DNA of 64,000 nucleotides from Planctomycetales bacterium. Its GTDB lineage: Bacteria; Planctomycetota; Planctomycetia; Planctomycetales; Planctomycetaceae. Location: positions 62,001 through 126,000 of the forward strand of contig JANQPT010000051.1 in the NCBI GenBank assembly GCA_028285345.1, read 5' to 3'. Position 1 is the stretch's first letter. Each line of letters opens with the position of its first letter. The translations under genes were made by a program, and so were the position numbers. The notes under the pieces were generated by a model. It did not search any database and had not been told where the DNA came from. It was given only the letters and a program-made list of their open reading frames with translations. Shown piece by piece: positions 29,401 through 36,750 of the stretch.

Positions 29401-31082
29401 GGCCCTTGGAGTCCGAGCTGGCGTTGATCCGGCTGCGAGACGGTTTTGACGAACAGTCGGCGATGTTTGCAACTGCAAAGTTGGCCGAACTACTGCTCGA
29501 CTTCGATCACATCACAGCAGCGGCCGACTCTCTTGATGATCTGCGACGGCTCTGGCCGGAAACGGAGGTGACGGACGGCAAAACCGGGACCGAACTCGTC
29601 GAGAAATTCAGCGCCACTCCCGGCGTCGAACAGGCGCTCTCCGGAGCGTCGCCCTGGCCGAGCGGACGCGTGAATGTGGCGGCCGAAGCGGCAGGCGGCA
29701 ATCGAATGACCCGAATGTTCAATCTACCGCTATCGAATCCGGAGCGCCGCAGCGCATCAACTCTGAACTTTGACTTTGACAACAGCCGCGGAGCAGGGGT
29801 CTCCGCAATCGTCACCGGATGGACAACGGGAACGAACCCCCAATGGCGTGTCGAAATTCCCAACATCAACATGCGCAGTTTCCAAGCGCAGGGTCTGGGA
29901 GATCTGATCATCATCCGGGCCGGCACGGAATTGCTAGCCCTCGACACGCTGGGCTGGCCCAGCGGAACAGGCGGTGAAGACGCCGCCCTTCGCGTCGGCG
30001 AAATCCTGTGGAGAAAGTCGCTGGCCGGATCGGAATCCGATTTGGAAGGCGCTTCCCGCGCTGCCCTCGCTTATGGCCGCGACCGGCGCGGACGGTTGCT
30101 CGGCAGGCTGGGACCGGTCACTGCTGAGGCCGTCTTCTACCAGCAAGGACGCTCGTTGTTCGCTGTCGATCCAATGACCGGAATGACCATCTGGCAGCAA
30201 GGAGGCATCGAGTACGGGTCACGGTTGTTTCTCGACGACGACCGATTGATGGCGGTCTCTCCCGACTCGCGCGTCGCCGACTATTACAGCACGGCCGACG
30301 GCTCGATCCTGGGTCGACGGGAGTATATCCCCGGCAAGCAAGAGATCGTCAATCACAACGGCAATGTGTTATGCCTGGAGTACGTCAATAAGCTGCTGGT
30401 CATACAGTCGCGGCATGTTTGGTCCAACACCGTGCGGTGGAAGGAAGTCTTCCAGCCGCCCACGCCGTTCACGCTCGTCGGTGAGGATCGACTCGCCATC
30501 TTGCCCCCCAGCGGCGAGCTGACGTTGCTGTCGATCAATGACGGTAAGCCAATTTTTCGCACGCCGGTACCGATCAAGTCAGGTCCGAAGTCACTCGCCG
30601 TGATTCCTTCCGGCGACATCGACATTTTCGTCGTCTATCGAGGCCGGCCCTCCATTCGACGTCAACCTGCCGGTGGCGCACGCAACTTAAGAAACGTGTT
30701 GGTCACCGGCAGCCTCTACGGAGTGGAACGTCGCACCGGCCGACTGCTCTGGTCTCAACAAGTGGCACAGCAGCATCTGGATCTGTCGCAGCCCCGGGGA
30801 ATGCCCATAGTGGTTCTGACCAAACCACTACGAGTCAACTCGCGTTCCCCGGAGCACAAAATGAAACTCCTCTGCCTCGACAAACGAACCGGCCGAACGA
30901 TTTTCGATGGTGAGGAGACAATGAGCCAGCGGATCACATACAACGTCGATGCCGAGGGTCAGACGGTGCAACTCAATCTGGGACGGAGAAAACTACGTTT
31001 CCAGTTCACAGACGAGCCGATCGAATCAGAAAGCTCCGACGCTGACGCGCCGCAATCTGAGAAAAGTGAAGCCCAAGATTGA
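26436..31082 (+). CDS. Giant secreted PQQ-type beta-propeller protein
   Basis: A 1548-residue protein with a signal peptide (hydrophobic segment about 13-28, cleavage near AYAQ). PQQ-like propeller repeats recur in two blocks: about residues 330-760 (SIRAYRVDDGRLLWQTAV; LRAYDVRNGAARWEIGG; IVGFDLEQRCLLWHSHF) and about 1130-1520 (LFAVDPMTGMTIWQ; YGVERRTGRLLWSQQ). Between and before them are helical, TPR-like regions (LARTELQEKKYRLGLQRLG near the start). Such proteins are planctomycete-specific and may be scaffold or sensor proteins of the periplasm or cell surface. No metal or PQQ cofactor sites are evident. Its size makes it the largest gene here. Confidence 0.85.
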   Translation: MVKFLTTSLFQRLLTLLLVFTGSAVGNVAYAQIVVPRGTKPSDLFPQNAKLAGQLALARTELQEKKYRLGLQRLGFLLGSERPERGSAGPPLSEDYFFAEDPEAADSFASLKLAALDLIGGLPAEGRDVYEDLYGLIARAELGPAEAAGDYEKIAEVARRYYHTMAGYEAAYRLAAYRMDQGRPLAAARIYNRLLKQDRAAKRWNPVLSVRAAICWSRAGRIDLAAELLANLEFKGSADKIVFGGIKLSAIADIRSAPEQLMTLLTTTEPAKEMPADYQFVGGRPSRNLTQHDNFPFLRPRWQVSSVQNTPLRQFVARFDRSLNDGQELNLPAAQPLLVGNRLIVKTFGNEVAPAGTSIRAYRVDDGRLLWQTAVDPTFDPLPLNRPYPSPRGQVTPEDVGEQMARQFVWHDNTFANLSSDRSSIFSVEELLSIKRVQRATIAPLNTFNVLRAYDVRNGAARWEIGGPPGTAALPLAGTFFLGPPLPLEGRLYCLVEQDRQIRLLVLDPETGRLVWSQSLLAVLHDRDSLQSNPWRRVTGLSPAATDGLLICPTGVGGIVGFDLEQRCLLWHSHFRRSDGRAGARRAPMRSISQLHVFPGQDGSRWLDSTILIAEGRIFATPQESHELLCLDLLSGEPLWRKPKLDRLQVVGVERGHVAVVGSRQIEIFDVRNGQPIHKTPIAAPSGRAVFAGNRLLVPLSSAEVIVVDPRTGAVLERARSADAVVPGNLLSHPSGVISQGVTSLSVFQDVQQTERQVAGDLSRNPRDRTALVTRAELARQSGRLLAAAEDYRRVYDASGDPVVREELLDLSLQGLRTNFEEFRPRTDAIEELLEEFELRTAPATAVGLPQLRQPTTHPSVDSFMPTDRRGTYQRLLGLGYAAAGDPARSYEAISRYAAGSNGLYFDAVEKNWGVRRDRWFAARLAELLKVATPELRQQITRQSSQEVAAASDPRQAAALRRVITRYRSLPAAEQALRSLVDAVTDGIRPLESELALIRLRDGFDEQSAMFATAKLAELLLDFDHITAAADSLDDLRRLWPETEVTDGKTGTELVEKFSATPGVEQALSGASPWPSGRVNVAAEAAGGNRMTRMFNLPLSNPERRSASTLNFDFDNSRGAGVSAIVTGWTTGTNPQWRVEIPNINMRSFQAQGLGDLIIIRAGTELLALDTLGWPSGTGGEDAALRVGEILWRKSLAGSESDLEGASRAALAYGRDRRGRLLGRLGPVTAEAVFYQQGRSLFAVDPMTGMTIWQQGGIEYGSRLFLDDDRLMAVSPDSRVADYYSTADGSILGRREYIPGKQEIVNHNGNVLCLEYVNKLLVIQSRHVWSNTVRWKEVFQPPTPFTLVGEDRLAILPPSGELTLLSINDGKPIFRTPVPIKSGPKSLAVIPSGDIDIFVVYRGRPSIRRQPAGGARNLRNVLVTGSLYGVERRTGRLLWSQQVAQQHLDLSQPRGMPIVVLTKPLRVNSRSPEHKMKLLCLDKRTGRTIFDGEETMSQRITYNVDAEGQTVQLNLGRRKLRFQFTDEPIESESSDADAPQSEKSEAQD

Positions 31083-31339
31083 TCAGCGTCGCCGCTCACT
31101 TCAATACGGGCGTCGCAAGCGTTTTCTTCGTATCTCAGAGATTTCGGCATTTTCTTATGGTACTTGGCAACAGGGTCGATTAAGTTGGCGTTGACTTCAC
31201 TTCGCATTCAACATCATGACCCACCGTGGTGAGACTGGCAGCGATTCCATGATGCAGTCTCGCATGATGCTTACAATCAGGCGAGGTCCTGCCACCTCGT
31301 CCAATCACAACTCTGATTAATCTTTCAAGGAGCAATCAC

Positions 31340-32065
31340 ATGGCGGCGGCAACCATACAACAGGACGATATCATTGCCCGGCTCAAGCTGAGTGGTGCAT
31401 GGTTTGAAGCGCTCGACGAATTGGAGGCGGACGCACTGGTCGCAAAGCTGGCGGCGGACCAAGGCCTCTCAGTCTCAGACGATGAACTGCAGCAAGCGTT
31501 TGATACGTTCCGCGTCGACGCGGAATTGCTGAAGGCGGACGAGACTAACACCTGGCTGGCCGAATCGGGAATTAGCGTCGAGCAGGTCGAAGCGGCACTG
31601 GAGGCCAACATCCTCCGCGAAAAACTAGCCGAAAAGTTAATCGATGACGCCAAAATTGAAGCCCACTACAATCAGAATCCGGGTGATTTTGAATTTGCGC
31701 AAATCAGCCAATTGGCGGTGGCCGACGCCGGCGCCGCTGAGGAGTTGGCACTGAGCATCCGCGAGGAAGACGAAGACTTCGCCGCTTTGGCCAAGCAGCA
31801 TTCGCTGGATGAGCAGACCAAGCAGGGCGGCGGTTATCTTGGTCGAATCTCGCGTGACGATGCGGGCGGGTTGCCCGGCGACGTCTCGGATCGCGTGTTC
31901 GCCTCTTCGGCGAATGAAATCATCGGCCCGTGTGAACTTCCCGGTAACGTACATATGATCATCTGCGTCCATGAAGTCGGCCGTGCCGCTTTGGATGACG
32001 ATCTCAAAGCGGAACTGCGGTCGGAATTGCTTGAGTCCCATTTGGCAGAGCTGGCCGAGGGCTGA
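31340..32065 (+). CDS. Cytosolic PpiC-type parvulin, putative peptide maturation protein
   Basis: A 241-residue acidic protein with an N-terminal SurA-like helical region (about 10-100) and a parvulin PPIase domain (about 115-225). The parvulin signs are FAALAKQHSLDEQTKQGGGYLG, DRVFASSANEIIGP and a closing VHMIICVHEVG. There is no signal peptide or lipobox, so unlike SurA or PrsA it acts inside the cell. PpiC-related cytosolic proteins are known from putative peptide maturation/export cassettes, and the next two genes encode small peptides with double-glycine-like leaders, which supports a chaperone role for these precursors. An AAGGAGC site precedes the ATG. Confidence 0.8.
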   Translation: MAAATIQQDDIIARLKLSGAWFEALDELEADALVAKLAADQGLSVSDDELQQAFDTFRVDAELLKADETNTWLAESGISVEQVEAALEANILREKLAEKLIDDAKIEAHYNQNPGDFEFAQISQLAVADAGAAEELALSIREEDEDFAALAKQHSLDEQTKQGGGYLGRISRDDAGGLPGDVSDRVFASSANEIIGPCELPGNVHMIICVHEVGRAALDDDLKAELRSELLESHLAELAEG

Positions 32066-32425
32066 TCATCATTGGCGTCGGCCCAGTTGACAGTCTTGGG
32101 CAGAGTCAAAATGACTACACTCAATGGTGGTTATGACGACAAGTTTTGAAGCTCGGCTGTGTACCTCGAACCGACAATTCGCATGTTCGGTGCAGGGAAC
32201 TCAGAGACTCGAAATACGAAGAGGGTTGCCTTAACCTATTTGTAGGAAAGGGCATATGGCGTGCAGTTTGGGTTGAAGACCGTTCGGGAGATTTGAATCG
32301 ATCCATGATGGTTCGATTGCGGCATGATGACTGCTTTTAAAGTCCGGTATCAAGGACGACGAAATCGGGGACTTAGGAAAATGACAACAACGAATAATCA
32401 TTGAATTCATGATTGGGAGAAGCAA
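32066..32425 (+). other. Intergenic region upstream of the first leader peptide gene
   Basis: No gene is supported here. A perfect TTGACA occurs at 32088-32093 but without a clear -10 at the right distance. Just before the ribosome-binding site, AATCAT (32395-32400) and ATGATT (32408-32413) form a small dyad. The short open frame at 32146-32340 lacks the leader motif of the following peptides. Confidence 0.35.
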
Positions 32426-32761
32426 ATGGCACGCGTAACAATCGAAGATCTTTCGGTCGAGCGGACACTGCAGGAAGGCGAGGCCGAGGATATCGTTGGT
32501 GCCGGTGGCGCCCATTTCCATTTCGGACCGGGCGGCGGTGGAGTTCACTGGCGCGGCGGGAGTATCCATTGGGGCCATGGCGGTTGGGGCCACGGTCGTC
32601 CCGGTTGGGGACGTCCCGGTTGGGGCCGTCCGGGTTGGGGACACGGCCGTCCCGGTTGGGGTCGTCCGGGTTGGGGTCACGGTGGACACCACGGCCATTG
32701 GCGCGGACGCCGCGGTCGCGGGCGAGGACGTGGTCACGGCGGGCATCACCACCATCACTAA
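32426..32761 (+). CDS. Double-glycine leader peptide with Gly/Trp/His-rich repeat core
   Basis: A 111-residue small protein. Residues 1-26 look like an export leader: TIEDLSVERTLQEGEAEDIV followed by GA or GG (double-glycine-type site at 25-28). The core starts with AHFHFGPGG and is Gly-, His-, Trp- and Arg-rich, with five GRPGW units (about 58-83), a basic GRGRGRGRG-like stretch and five terminal histidines. It has no cysteine. The leader shares 15 of 26 residues with the peptide 148 bases downstream. It probably is exported after leader removal; metal or nucleic-acid binding are possible roles. The site GGGAGA lies before the ATG and a strong terminator follows. Confidence 0.75.
   Translation: MARVTIEDLSVERTLQEGEAEDIVGAGGAHFHFGPGGGGVHWRGGSIHWGHGGWGHGRPGWGRPGWGRPGWGHGRPGWGRPGWGHGGHHGHWRGRRGRGRGRGHGGHHHHH
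32580..32690 (+). repeat. Short tandem repeat coding for GRPGW units
   Basis: A 15-base unit of the type GGTCGTCCCGGTTGG, or with an inserted GGACAC, repeats about five times inside the first leader peptide gene. Variation is mostly silent or changes only spacing between GRPGW units. Confidence 0.7.
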
Positions 32762-32789
32762 TTAGCGAGTCGGCAGCGATTAAGAGCAA

Positions 32790-32826
32790 GGGCGGCCGAG
32801 TTGGGGGATTCGGCCGCCCTCTTTTT
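32790..32826 (+). terminator. Rho-independent terminator after the first peptide gene
   Basis: GGGCGGCCGA (32790-32799) pairs perfectly with TCGGCCGCCC (32810-32819), followed by TCTTTTTG. It separates the two peptide genes, so each may have its own promoter or be expressed at a different level. Confidence 0.85.
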
Positions 32827-32908
32827 GCGCACAGCGCGACGCGGTGTTGCCGTTCATTTTTGATCAAACAATCCAAATTTTGAGAACTAGAATCGGGAGA
32901 GAGAAGCA

Positions 32909-33181
32909 ATGTCAAGCCTGACCATCAACGACTTGTCCGTCGAGCAAACACTGACGGAAATCGAAGCCAACCAGATTCTCGGCGGAGCCAGCTACGTGCA
33001 TTACGGACCGCGCGGTCGCCGCATCTATTGGGGACGTCGATATCCGCGGCCCCGTTACCCGCGCTGGCGCGACACCAGCCACTGGGATTACTATCCCGGC
33101 GGCGTCTATCCCCACGGCGATCACTACCACTACGTGCCGGGCCACTACCGGCTGCATCGGTCCGGCTATTGGCAATTCTAG
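32909..33181 (+). CDS. Double-glycine leader peptide with Tyr/Arg/His-rich core
   Basis: A 90-residue small protein, paralogous to the preceding one. The leader LTINDLSVEQTLTEIEANQI is followed by LGG at 24-26. The core begins ASYVHYGPRGRRIYWGRR, then RYPRPRYPRW and His/Tyr-rich HGDHYHYVPGHY. Both peptides share the core motif H[FY]GPxGxx[VI][HY]W directly after the leader. No cysteine and no Ser/Thr-rich ring motif is present, so it is not a typical lanthipeptide. The upstream GGGAGAGAGAAGCA resembles the ribosome-binding site of its paralogue. Probably the second substrate of the same maturation/export system. Confidence 0.75.
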   Translation: MSSLTINDLSVEQTLTEIEANQILGGASYVHYGPRGRRIYWGRRYPRPRYPRWRDTSHWDYYPGGVYPHGDHYHYVPGHYRLHRSGYWQF

Positions 33182-33232
33182 GATTGCGAATGCGTCATCG
33201 ACTAGACGGTAAACAACTTGATCGGCATCAAT

Positions 33233-33270
33233 CAGCAGCCGCCGGCTCCGCCGCGCGGCTGCTGTTGTGT
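33233..33270 (+). terminator. Probable terminator after the second peptide gene
   Basis: CAGCAGCCGC (33233-33242) pairs perfectly with GCGGCTGCTG (33255-33264) across a 12-base GC-rich loop, followed by the T-rich TTGTGTTG. The tail is weaker than in the terminator after the first peptide. Confidence 0.55.
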
Positions 33271-33394
33271 TGCTCGGCCTTTCAATGGCAGGATTGCTCG
33301 GAAACGCCCGCTGCTTGCGACCGGGCCGGAGGGCATCTAGAATGCAACACCGGTCCTATCATTTCAGCACTTAACGAGGTGCCGTCAGGCCAAC

Positions 33395-34189
33395 ATGTTA
33401 GAGCGCAGAGAGTATTTCCCAAACGTCATCGAGATGAACTACCAGGCCCGCCAGCGTCTGGGCTGTTGCGTTTATCTGCTCTATGACGGGCCGGATTGGA
33501 TGCTCATCGATATCGGGTACGAAGAGACCGTGCCCGAGATCGTGGAACTGATCCGGCAGATGGACTTTCCGTTGTCCAACTGCAAACAGCTGGTTCTCAC
33601 GCATCCCGACGTCGACCACGCTCAGGGGGCGGGAAAGTTTCAGGAATTGGTCGGCGGGGCAGAAATCGTCGCCCATCCCGCGGCGGTTCAACCGTTGGCG
33701 GAAGCCGACCGCATCAGCACCTTTGCGGAGATCGCCGCGCAAGAGATTTCACTGTCACTGCAGCCGATACAGGTCGACCGCACTGTCGACGAGGGAGATA
33801 TCTTGTCGGTGGGCGGCGTGGAGCTGACCGTTTGGCACACACCGGGACACACGGGAAGCCAATTGGCGTTTCGCCGCAACGAGCTGCTTTTCTCGGGTGA
33901 CAACATCTTTCGCGACGGAGGCGTCGGTGCGATCGATGCGCATCACGGTTCCGACATCCCTGCGTTTATCAACTCGCTCAAACGGATTCAGCAGTCCGAC
34001 GTCGAGTGGCTGCTGCCGAGCCACGGCCCCGCGTTTCGCAACGACGAGCGCTTGCTGCAACAGGCAATCGATCGGCTCGACGCCTATCAGCATCTCTCCG
34101 ACTTCGGGACCTGCGCCATCGACTGGCCGCTGCTGGACCAGTGGGAGGAAGAATTGATCGCCGGCTCGGAACCGGACTGGAAGCAATAG
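33395..34189 (+). CDS. MBL fold metallo-hydrolase
   Basis: A 264-residue metallo-beta-lactamase-fold protein without signal peptide. The metal motif reads THPDVDH (His70, Asp72, Asp74, His75), that is HxDxDH instead of HxHxDH, and later ligands are His152 in TPGHTG, Asp169 in FSGDN and His210 in LPSHGP. The substitution at the second His position is seen in some MBL subfamilies and may alter metal occupancy. It lies 213 bases after the second peptide gene; whether it belongs to that cassette is not known. A glyoxalase II-like or other thioester or phosphodiester hydrolase role is possible. Confidence 0.85.
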   Translation: MLERREYFPNVIEMNYQARQRLGCCVYLLYDGPDWMLIDIGYEETVPEIVELIRQMDFPLSNCKQLVLTHPDVDHAQGAGKFQELVGGAEIVAHPAAVQPLAEADRISTFAEIAAQEISLSLQPIQVDRTVDEGDILSVGGVELTVWHTPGHTGSQLAFRRNELLFSGDNIFRDGGVGAIDAHHGSDIPAFINSLKRIQQSDVEWLLPSHGPAFRNDERLLQQAIDRLDAYQHLSDFGTCAIDWPLLDQWEEELIAGSEPDWKQ

Positions 34190-34237
34190 CTGCCGCACTG
34201 CCTCTGTTTCAAGCACATTGGTTCGGGCGGTCGCGAC

Positions 34238-34711
34238 TCAGTTGCCTACGGCTTTGTCGAACAAGGCCTCCATGACGAAATATCCCGGCAGCTTCATTCC
34301 CAGTTTTCGATAAGTCTGTTGTGCGCGGCTGTTCTCCCGCTCTACGTACAGCCGCAGGCCGACGACCTCTTCGTCGGATTGAGCGAGTCCTTGGACATGC
34401 TCGTAGAGCGTGCGAAAGATGCCGCGGCCGCGATACTCCGGATGAACGTAGACGCTCTGCAACCACCAGATGACGCCGTTACGCCAGTCGCTCCACTCCC
34501 AGGTATACATTAACTGGCCGACGACCAACGACCCGTCACAGGCGACGTAGTACAGGCCCTTGCTGTCGTCTTCTAGGACCGCCCTGACTCCCGGTTCGAT
34601 CTTCTGCGGCGACAACCGTTTACCCTCGGTTTCGGCGGCCAGGGCCGAGTTTCCGGCGGCAATCGCCGGCCAATCATCATAGACCGCTTTTCTGATTTGA
34701 ATCCGCTGCAT
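34238..34711 (-). CDS. GNAT family N-acetyltransferase
   Basis: A 157-residue single-domain GNAT. The acetyl-CoA motif A is VYVHPEYRGRGIFRTLYEHV, preceded by the strand NGVIWWLQS, and motif B includes LRLYVERENSRAQQTYRKLGM. I chose the ATG at 34711 (MQRIQIRKAVYDD) because it starts directly at the fold; the open frame continues to 34807 with an unconvincing extension. Acceptor unknown. It is convergent with the MBL gene. Confidence 0.85.
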   Translation of the reverse strand: MQRIQIRKAVYDDWPAIAAGNSALAAETEGKRLSPQKIEPGVRAVLEDDSKGLYYVACDGSLVVGQLMYTWEWSDWRNGVIWWLQSVYVHPEYRGRGIFRTLYEHVQGLAQSDEEVVGLRLYVERENSRAQQTYRKLGMKLPGYFVMEALFDKAVGN

Positions 34712-35336
34712 AACGCGACACTCACTTGGGGACGGCAGAGAGAGAGGGGGGTATTCAGATGCCTTCAGTAGAACGAATTTGGACCGCAAGATCGAGGCTC
34801 GCCCCAATCTGCGGCGGGAGCAACAACCGCAAACTCCGGCTGTGGTTGGAGCAGCAGCCTCGTGCGCGCACCAAGTTCGGGATGCACGGGTATTGCCGTC
34901 CGCTCCACCTCCTCAGGAGATGCCGACTCCATTTTGAGAAAACCAGTTGACTCGCCGGATATCTCCGTGAGGACCACCATTAAAAATGGCGATATTGGGA
35001 TATGTGGGAGCTTCAAGAAGAGTTTTTCGGCTGGGGCGTCCCTTTCGTTTGACAAACCAATTTCGAACGGTTGTGTCAACGTGGGGTATCCGGCAGTGGA
35101 ATCGTGAAGCTCGATTCGATTGCGACGGTTCGGGTCGACTCGTTTGTCGGTTCGAGCGATGCCGAAGCGCCCGCGGCGTAGCCAACCGCGAATCGTTGAA
35201 TCGAGTTAGAAACTCCAATAACGCTCTGAAGCACAGTCCAACGAGAAGACTTGGGCAACTGCAAATATAGCGACCGGGCGGGAACGCGTTTTCCCGGGAG
35301 CGAGACTTGTACAACTCTGATACCAGGAATTACGAC
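34712..35336. other. Long intergenic region, nothing recognised
   Basis: No supported gene is present in these 625 bases. The open frame at 34765-35079 (minus) has no similarity or good start that I can see. A small dyad CCATT-AAA-AATGG lies near 34977. The region separates divergent genes, so it should contain promoters, but no hexamer pair is convincing. Confidence 0.4.
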
Positions 35337-36617
35337 ATGGATCTTCAATCCGAATCTTCGACGGCGTCAACGAGCAAACCGTATTGGATCATGTTAATGG
35401 CCGGCCTGGTGGCCGGAACGGCCGGGATGTACTTCTTCGTCGCGCGACCAATGGAACAACAAATGACTGCCATGCGGCGGGAGATGAACTTGGTCCGCAG
35501 CGGCATGAGTGAACTTGTGGACATGCGCAACGGCGTGGACAACGCCAACACACTATTGGGCGGTTTGCGGACGCAACAGCAAAGTCTGCTGAGCGCGCAA
35601 CAGGCGCTGGCCAAGATTCGGAAATTGCGAACTGAGGTCGAAGCGGAATCGCGACGCACTGCCCGGACCATGGAATCCTTCGCCGCGCTCAAAAAACTTC
35701 AAGACCGAGTGCTGCAAAATCAGGCCAAGACGGAAACCGCGCGGCAGGCCTTGGAAGACATCGCCGCGATTCAAGAGCGGTTGGTTGATCAATATGTCTC
35801 AACTCCCACCGCCCGGCAGGCATTAACCGAGCTCGTCCACCTCAGTCAGGACCTTGCAGACCAACAGCCCTCGACCGCCCAGGCCGACGTCGCTCTGGAC
35901 CGGCTTGTGGAACTGAAGTCGAAACTCATCGCGCAAACCGACGATCTCGTCGACGCACACGAGAACCTGACACAGTTGTTGACTCTCAAGGATCGTCTGC
36001 GGGATGATGCCGCCGATCTGGCCCAGGCAGAAGCGGCCGCTGAGGGTATGCTGGAATTGAAAGAGCTGCTCCAATCTCATGGCGACGACACCACGCTGGC
36101 GCAGCAAATTCTGCAACAACTGTTCAGCATGTTGCAGGATCTCACCTCAAGGTCCGATGAGACGGCTGAGGCGCAAGGTCACTTAAGCACGCTGCTGCAG
36201 CTTTCCGATTCGCTCAATAACCGGGGTGAACTGGCGGCGAACGCCGTGCAAACCTTGGAACTGCTCTCCGACTTTCAAGAGGAGTTCGAACAACGCGTCG
36301 CTGGATTGGCAGAGATGCGACGAGTGTTAACGGACTTGATGCTGATGGAGACCAGCATCGGCCGAATCGCCCGCGTCTTGCAGCCGCTCACGGAGCTGGG
36401 AAACCTGCGGCGGCTTTCCGGTGACGAACTGCGTGAAGCGGCACGCGTGGTGCTTGAGAATCGCAGTGCCCGTGTCGGCCTCAATTCCGAGCCGGAGACC
36501 GTCTCCGAGAGCTACCCGGAACTGAACACCGACTTCGACGACGCGCCGACCAGCCAGCCGGTGCCGCTGCCCATCACCAACGATGCGGAAATCGAAGAGC
36601 TGCTCGACTTGGACTGA
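35337..36617 (+). CDS. Membrane-anchored coiled-coil protein
   Basis: A 426-residue protein with one N-terminal transmembrane helix (about 16-36, YWIMLMAGLVAGTAGMYFFV) and then a long helical region made of Leu, Gln, Ala, Glu and Asp with heptad-like spacing (TARQALTELVHLSQDLADQQ). It includes repeated segments of about 40 residues centred on QALxxLxxLxxxL. The C-terminus is acidic and unstructured. The ATG at 35337 is preceded by AGGAA; a TTG at 35307 is less likely. The topology suggests a cytoplasmic or periplasmic spacer protein. No family is recognised. Confidence 0.75.
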   Translation: MDLQSESSTASTSKPYWIMLMAGLVAGTAGMYFFVARPMEQQMTAMRREMNLVRSGMSELVDMRNGVDNANTLLGGLRTQQQSLLSAQQALAKIRKLRTEVEAESRRTARTMESFAALKKLQDRVLQNQAKTETARQALEDIAAIQERLVDQYVSTPTARQALTELVHLSQDLADQQPSTAQADVALDRLVELKSKLIAQTDDLVDAHENLTQLLTLKDRLRDDAADLAQAEAAAEGMLELKELLQSHGDDTTLAQQILQQLFSMLQDLTSRSDETAEAQGHLSTLLQLSDSLNNRGELAANAVQTLELLSDFQEEFEQRVAGLAEMRRVLTDLMLMETSIGRIARVLQPLTELGNLRRLSGDELREAARVVLENRSARVGLNSEPETVSESYPELNTDFDDAPTSQPVPLPITNDAEIEELLDLD

Positions 36618-36681
36618 CCAAATCTGCTGTCCGAGCAATCTTGGAACCTGGTCGGTTGTAGCTCTCGGCGTTCAAACACTT

Positions 36682-36726
36682 AACGGGCTTGGTTCGCGAA
36701 TTCGCGAACCAAGCCCGTTTGTTTTG
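36682..36726. terminator. 38-base perfect palindrome acting as bidirectional terminator
   Basis: AACGGGCTTGGTTCGCGAA (36682-36700) is followed at once by its exact reverse complement (36701-36719), then by TTGTTTTGG. The gene on the left and the gene on the right are convergent, so this structure can terminate both. Its length and perfection are unusual for a simple terminator. Confidence 0.85.
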
Positions 36727-36750
36727 GCGACTCTCCATTCGCGGCGAATG

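Noticed and set aside
32146..32340. 64-residue frame as third leader peptide
   Set aside because: It lacks the DLSVE leader and double-glycine site, has no matching ribosome-binding site, and its composition differs.
34765..35079. 104-residue minus-strand frame in the long gap
   Set aside because: No similarity, no ribosome-binding site and no conserved motif could be recognised.
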